Of a stretch of 64,000 nucleotides of DNA, positions 60,494-64,000 are shown one piece after another. The position numbers were made by a program, and so were the translations under genes. This DNA comes from JAPLUA01 sp964625855 (GTDB lineage Bacteria; Verrucomicrobiota; Verrucomicrobiia; Limisphaerales; UBA8199): assembly GCA_964625855.1 (NCBI GenBank), contig CAZVFC010000003.1:1-64000 (forward strand), given 5' to 3'. Each line of letters opens with the position of its first letter. Positions within the stretch are counted from its first letter, which is position 1. The notes beneath the pieces were generated by a model that saw only the letters and a list, made by a program, of their open reading frames with translations, was not told the origin of the DNA and made no database searches.

Positions 60494-62041
60494 TCATGAA
60501 CTGAGCCCGAAGAACTGCTTGATGCGAAGGGCCAATGCCAAGCGGGTCTCCGGCGCGGCACCGCGAGCGGCTTGAGCGGCCATGGCGGTTCGCCGCCCCT
60601 CGCTTCGCTTTTCCAGCACCGCCGCCAGTCTGACGGCCAGTTCGGTATTGGCCTGCAGTAATCCCGCGAAGTCCTGCTTCGACACGCGGAGCACCTCGAC
60701 GTCAGTCTCGGCTGTTATGGTTCCGGAGCGCGGTTCGCCGGTAAGCAGCGCCATTTCTCCAAAGAACGCTCCGTTAGCGAGGTGAGCGGCGGTCACCGTT
60801 GCGCCGTCAGTGCCGGCTACCAGCACGGCCACGCGGCCCTCGCGGATTACGTAAAAGGAGTCGCCAGCTTCACCCTGCCGGCACAAATTCTCACCCGCAG
60901 CGTAAAGGCGCAGTTTCGCGGCATTCGCCAGTCTTTCCAGTTCCTCGGCCGACAGAGACTGAAACAGCTCCACACCCGACAGCAACTGCCGGATAGTATT
61001 CTCTCCCGCGGTGCGTTGGGTTTCCTCGTCCGCCAGCGCACTCCGATGGCGCACATCCCGGATCGGGTACGGAATGGAAATGCCCTCGCGCCGGAAGGCG
61101 TACCAGAGGCGGTCCATGACACCGCTCTGGATCGGGTCAAGCCGGGCGTAGTCCTCGAGGAAGAACTTGACGGTGAAGTTCACGGCGAAATCCCCATAAC
61201 CGGCCAGGTACACGGATGGGGCCGGGTCTTTGCACACGTCGGGTGCCTCCCGCAGCACGCCGAGGATCACTTCGCGCACCTTGTTCGGAGGGGTGTCGTA
61301 ACTCACGCCGACCTGGAGATAGCAGCCGTGACTGCGTGTCGGGCGCGAGTAGTTGATGATGGACTCCTTGGCGATGGCGGAGTTGGGGATCACGATGTAA
61401 TCATTGGCCTTGGTTTTCAGGCGCGTCGCCCGCCAGGTGGTATCCACCAGCATGCCGGTGTGGCCGCCGACGGTGACCCAATCGCCGATCTGGAACGGCC
61501 GCTCGGCGTTGAGCGCGACGCCCGCAAAGAGGTTCCCGAGCGTGTCCTGGCTGGCATTGCCGACGATGTACCCAACCACCAACGAGGAGACGGCAAACAC
61601 GTTCAGGTTCACCTCCGGGAAGAAGGCACGCACGATGAGGAAGAGGGCGACGAGAGCCAGGGCCAGGCGCGCGAGGTCGCGCAAGACCAGTGGCACCGGC
61701 GGCTTCTTGCGCCAGCGCGTCAGCCGATCAACCACCACCAGGTCGAATACCTTGAGTCCGATGGTAATCCCCAGGAAAAGAACCGCCGCCCGGAGCGCTT
61801 GTCCCACATAGTTGTGCATCCGGTCGAGCATCGGTCCCAGGAAGAACACCACCAGCGAAATGAGCACCACCAGGTTTAGCTGCAATTCGATCTCGTGAAA
61901 CAGGTGTCTGCGGGACAGCAGCCGTTGCGCCACGGTGAAGCAGACGTAAATCACAAGCAGCGTCCCAAGTCTGAGTACGATATCCTTGAGGGTGAAGTCC
62001 GATGGGTCCGTCGTCAGGCTTGCGGCAGCAAGTAAAGTCAT
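60494..62041 (-). CDS. MscS-type channel fused to a cyclic-nucleotide-binding domain
   Basis: The 515-residue product has about five hydrophobic segments (~20-190), then the MscS pore and beta domain: VVGYIVGNASQDTLGNLFAG, PFQIGDWVTVGGHTGMLVDT and VIPNSAIAKESIINYSRPTR. Residues ~345-470 are a cNMP-binding fold (LFQSLSAEELERLANAAKLR, GDSFYVIREGRVAVLVAGTD, GAFFGEMALLTGEPRSGTIT). The fusion suggests a channel gated or tuned by a nucleotide ligand, or by tension and ligand together, as in the MscS-like cyclic-nucleotide-gated group. It heads the transcription unit upstream of the exporter. Confidence 0.92.
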   Translation of the reverse strand: MTLLAAASLTTDPSDFTLKDIVLRLGTLLVIYVCFTVAQRLLSRRHLFHEIELQLNLVVLISLVVFFLGPMLDRMHNYVGQALRAAVLFLGITIGLKVFDLVVVDRLTRWRKKPPVPLVLRDLARLALALVALFLIVRAFFPEVNLNVFAVSSLVVGYIVGNASQDTLGNLFAGVALNAERPFQIGDWVTVGGHTGMLVDTTWRATRLKTKANDYIVIPNSAIAKESIINYSRPTRSHGCYLQVGVSYDTPPNKVREVILGVLREAPDVCKDPAPSVYLAGYGDFAVNFTVKFFLEDYARLDPIQSGVMDRLWYAFRREGISIPYPIRDVRHRSALADEETQRTAGENTIRQLLSGVELFQSLSAEELERLANAAKLRLYAAGENLCRQGEAGDSFYVIREGRVAVLVAGTDGATVTAAHLANGAFFGEMALLTGEPRSGTITAETDVEVLRVSKQDFAGLLQANTELAVRLAAVLEKRSEGRRTAMAAQAARGAAPETRLALALRIKQFFGLSS

Positions 62042-62198
62042 GGGCTCTTATTAACAGTATCGAGGGCCGCGGGCAACCATGCTGGCGTCTTTCTTTGCAA
62101 GGTTTTCGTTGAACTCAGCGGGACTTCCGGCATAGTCTCGACACATCTCGCGCAGGCTTAACTGTGCCTGGAGCGGGAGCTACATACTGACAGATGCA
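62042..62198. other. Divergent intergenic region
   Basis: About 157 bases between the divergent MscS and SH3 genes. No gene or clear hairpin seen; promoters for both sides are expected here. Confidence 0.35.
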
Positions 62199-62693
62199 AT
62201 GAAACGACAAAGCAAACGCTGGTTAGGTCTGGGCTTGATCGTGCTGGCTGGCACCGCCCTTGCCGCGGGGCCGGTCACGATGAGCGTGCAGGTGAAGACC
62301 GGGCAGGTGGTGGCCACCCCCTCCTTTCTCGGGAAAGTGGTTACCCGGGTCAACTATGGAGATCGCATCCAGGTGCTCGAGCAGCAGGGCGACTGGTCCA
62401 AGGTCACTGTTGCAGGCGGACAGAGCGGGTGGATCCACACCTCCGCCCTCAGCAAGAAGAAGATCGCGATGAAGGCGGGGGGCCAGGATGCCCGGACCGG
62501 CGCTTCGGGTGACGAGCTGGCGCTCGCCGGCAAGGGCTTCAACTCCGACGTCGAGGCTGATTTCAAGGCCAAGAACCAGAACGTGGATTTCACGTGGGTG
62601 GACAAGATGGAGAAGATCAAGGTGCCCCCCGAATCCATGCAGCAATTCCTTAAGGACGGCGGCATCCAGCCGGCGGAAGGAGGCAAGCGATGA
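62199..62693 (+). CDS. Secreted bacterial SH3-domain protein
   Basis: The 164-residue product has a signal (WLGLGLIVLAGTALAAG), then an SH3b-type domain at ~28-82 (VQVKTGQVVATPSFLGKVVT, QVLEQQGDWSKVTVAGGQSG, WIHTSALS). The rest is polar and helical (NSDVEADFKAKNQNVDFTWV). Such proteins bind wall peptides or cap partner enzymes. Its stop overlaps the next start as ATGA, so it is co-translated with the M48 protease and may assist it. Confidence 0.88.
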   Translation: MKRQSKRWLGLGLIVLAGTALAAGPVTMSVQVKTGQVVATPSFLGKVVTRVNYGDRIQVLEQQGDWSKVTVAGGQSGWIHTSALSKKKIAMKAGGQDARTGASGDELALAGKGFNSDVEADFKAKNQNVDFTWVDKMEKIKVPPESMQQFLKDGGIQPAEGGKR

Positions 62694-63613
62694 GCCGCCG
62701 AATTGATTCCCTGGCGCCGCTATGGAGCGCGGTTGGCTGTGCGTTGGCGCTGATTCTCGTGAGCGGCTGCTCGACGGTGTCTCAGGTGGGAGGGATGATG
62801 GGCCAAGCGGCCGGCGTCATGAACGCTGACCAGGCCGAGGCGCTTAACAAAAGCGCGCAGGCGGTCGAAAAGACGTTCCAGGACATCACGCCCGAGCAGG
62901 AGTATTACATCGGACGAGCGGTGGCCGCTACCGTCCTGGTCACCTACAAGCCTTTCGACCGCGAGGAAGCCAATGCCTATCTGAATCTCATCGGCCAGAC
63001 CGCGGCCCAGTTCTCCTCGAAGCCCGAAACCTTTGGCGGCTATCACTTCCTGCTGCTGGAGACGGATGAGGTGAACGCGTTTGCGGCGCCCGGCGGGTTG
63101 ATCCTGGTCTCGCGCGGCATGGTGCGGTGCTGCAAGACCGAAGACGAGTTGGTGGCCGTGCTGGCGCACGAGGTCAGCCACGTGGACCACCAGCACGGGC
63201 TCAAGGCCATCCGCAAGGGGCGTCTGACTTCGGCCCTCACAACGTTGGGGGCGGCGGCGGGCAGTTCGTTGGCCGGGGGGCAGCTCGCCGAAGTCACCAA
63301 GGCCTTCGAGGGCAGCATCTCCGACATCACTTCTACGATGGTCAACAGCGGCTATTCGCGGACCACGGAATATGAGGCCGACAAAGGCGCCGTGGCTATT
63401 ATGAAGAAGCTGGGCTACAACCCCGCCGCGCTCGTCACCATGCTGGAGCGCATGGAAGGCCAGCTCAAGGCGGACAGCCGGGGCTTCGGGAAGACCCACC
63501 CCGCGCCGGATGTGCGCATTGCCGAGCTGAGGAAGACCATTGGCTCCGAGGCGGCGCCGGCAGCTTCGCCCGTCCGCCAGGAGCGTTTCCAGAAAGCCAT
63601 GGGCGGCGTTTAA
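62690..63613 (+). CDS. M48-family metalloprotease lipoprotein
   Basis: The 307-residue product starts with a lipoprotein signal (ALILVSGCSTVSQVGG). The zinc site is VLAHEVSHVDHQHGLKAI (HExxH) with the third ligand in SRTTEYEADKGAVAIMKKLG. The Gly-rich loop FAAPGGLILVSRGMV is typical of the BepA/LoiP-like M48 group that handles outer-membrane proteins. It is coupled to the SH3 protein and is followed seven bases later by a CHASE2 gene. Confidence 0.93.
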   Translation: MSRRIDSLAPLWSAVGCALALILVSGCSTVSQVGGMMGQAAGVMNADQAEALNKSAQAVEKTFQDITPEQEYYIGRAVAATVLVTYKPFDREEANAYLNLIGQTAAQFSSKPETFGGYHFLLLETDEVNAFAAPGGLILVSRGMVRCCKTEDELVAVLAHEVSHVDHQHGLKAIRKGRLTSALTTLGAAAGSSLAGGQLAEVTKAFEGSISDITSTMVNSGYSRTTEYEADKGAVAIMKKLGYNPAALVTMLERMEGQLKADSRGFGKTHPAPDVRIAELRKTIGSEAAPAASPVRQERFQKAMGGV

Positions 63614-63620
63614 GGCTGGG

Positions 63621-64000
63621 ATGCTGAAGCGAATGCTTCAAGGGGGGGGCCTCGGCCTGCTGGCCGCCGGCATCGTCCTCGGGCTTTGGCGTGCGGGGGT
63701 GCTCCACGGTTGGGAGTTCCCCGCCTGGGACTGGCGCGTGGGGCTTTTCGCGCCGCACACGCCTCCTTCGCCGCAGGTCAAGGTCATCCTCGTAGATCAG
63801 GCCAGCCTCGACTGGGGCAAGAATGAAAATGGCTGGGTCTGGCCCTGGCCCCGCACGGTCTATTCGGCGGTGCTGGATTTCTGCAAGCGGGGCGGGGCCA
63901 AGGCGGTCGCGTTCGACATGCTCTACACGGAACCTTCCTCGTACGGAGTGGACGACGACACAGCGCTGGGCGAGGCCGTCCGGCGGACCCCTGGCTTCGT
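63621..64000 (+). CDS. CHASE2-domain protein, N-terminal part
   Basis: The gene begins with ATG at 63621 and is cut by the window end. It has a hydrophobic segment (GLGLLAAGIVLGLWRAGVL) and then the CHASE2 extracellular sensor pattern WDWRVGLFAPHTPPSPQVKV, ILVDQASLDWGKNENGWVWP, WPRTVYSAVLDFCKRGGAKA and FDMLYTEPSSYGVDDD. The output domain, such as a cyclase, kinase or FHA, lies outside the window. It starts seven bases after the protease stop and is probably the third gene of that operon. Confidence 0.85.
   Translation, partial: MLKRMLQGGGLGLLAAGIVLGLWRAGVLHGWEFPAWDWRVGLFAPHTPPSPQVKVILVDQASLDWGKNENGWVWPWPRTVYSAVLDFCKRGGAKAVAFDMLYTEPSSYGVDDDTALGEAVRRTPGF

Noticed and set aside
60782..61879. 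365-codon frame antisense to the MscS gene
   Set aside because: Shadow of a well-supported channel gene.

Overview
The window is GC-rich and gene-dense. Its gene content points to Verrucomicrobiota, most likely a Limisphaerales/Pedosphaerales-type lineage; that assignment is inference. The pointers are: pseudopilins with the FTLIELLVVIAIIAILAALL-type N-terminus, Tat-exported Gfo/Idh/MocA oxidoreductases, a DUF6807/PmoA-like protein, a hydrazine-synthase-alpha-like cytochrome, a HYR-like Cys-rich fragment, and dispersed palindromic repeats. No rRNA, tRNA, CRISPR array or complete insertion sequence was seen.

Layout. 1-200: a perfect 28-bp inverted repeat. 0.2-5.4 kb (minus): a probable peptide-modification cluster, made of a Tat/membrane-tethered PqqD-like protein, a radical SAM/SPASM enzyme and a small protein with 14 cysteines in its last 51 residues, followed by a secreted TPR/beta-helix protein. 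5.6-15.5 kb: a membrane-anchored GrpE-domain protein, an AddA-like helicase-nuclease, a thioredoxin-fold protein lacking one active-site Cys, a di-CXXCH HZS-alpha-like protein, and a GNAT/M23 pair. 15.8-20.7 kb (minus): a four-gene unit (beta-hydroxyacid dehydrogenase, MFS transporter, Gfo/Idh/MocA, DUF6807) that looks like uptake and oxidation of an organic acid or sugar derivative. 20.7-25.9 kb: a chimeric pseudogene, two pseudopilins and a large secreted beta-strand-repeat protein. 26-30.5 kb: two tandem secreted paralogues of unknown function, divergent from a sensor kinase and NarL-type regulator, with a shared GGGACATTTG motif in the upstream regions.

30.5-31.9 kb holds decaying fragments of at least three genes. 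32-34.2 kb: an exported methyltransferase, an ArfB-like release factor and a DMT transporter. 34.3-39.2 kb: a MacAB-type exporter with two tandem permeases. 39.6-43.3 kb: a housekeeping run tyrA-aroA-cmk-plsC. 43.3-46.2 kb: a second Tat Gfo/Idh/MocA protein, a DUF4404 protein and a class-A beta-lactamase-fold protein. 46.2-47.7 kb: a second decayed, repeat-rich segment. 48-50 kb: a radical SAM-methyltransferase fusion. 50.7-53.4 kb: a beta-propeller plus phosphoesterase lipoprotein. 54.1-55 kb: a LysR regulator of NhaR type. 55-62 kb (minus): an MscS/cyclic-nucleotide-domain channel and a YbhFSR-like exporter (fusion protein, double ATPase, two permeases) with a long palindrome inside the unit. 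62.2-64 kb: an SH3 protein, an M48 protease and the start of a CHASE2 protein cut by the window end.

The feature most worth following is the radical SAM / PqqD-like / Cys-rich peptide locus. The divergent two-component/secreted-paralogue locus and the recurring 11-bp-period and palindromic repeats come next.
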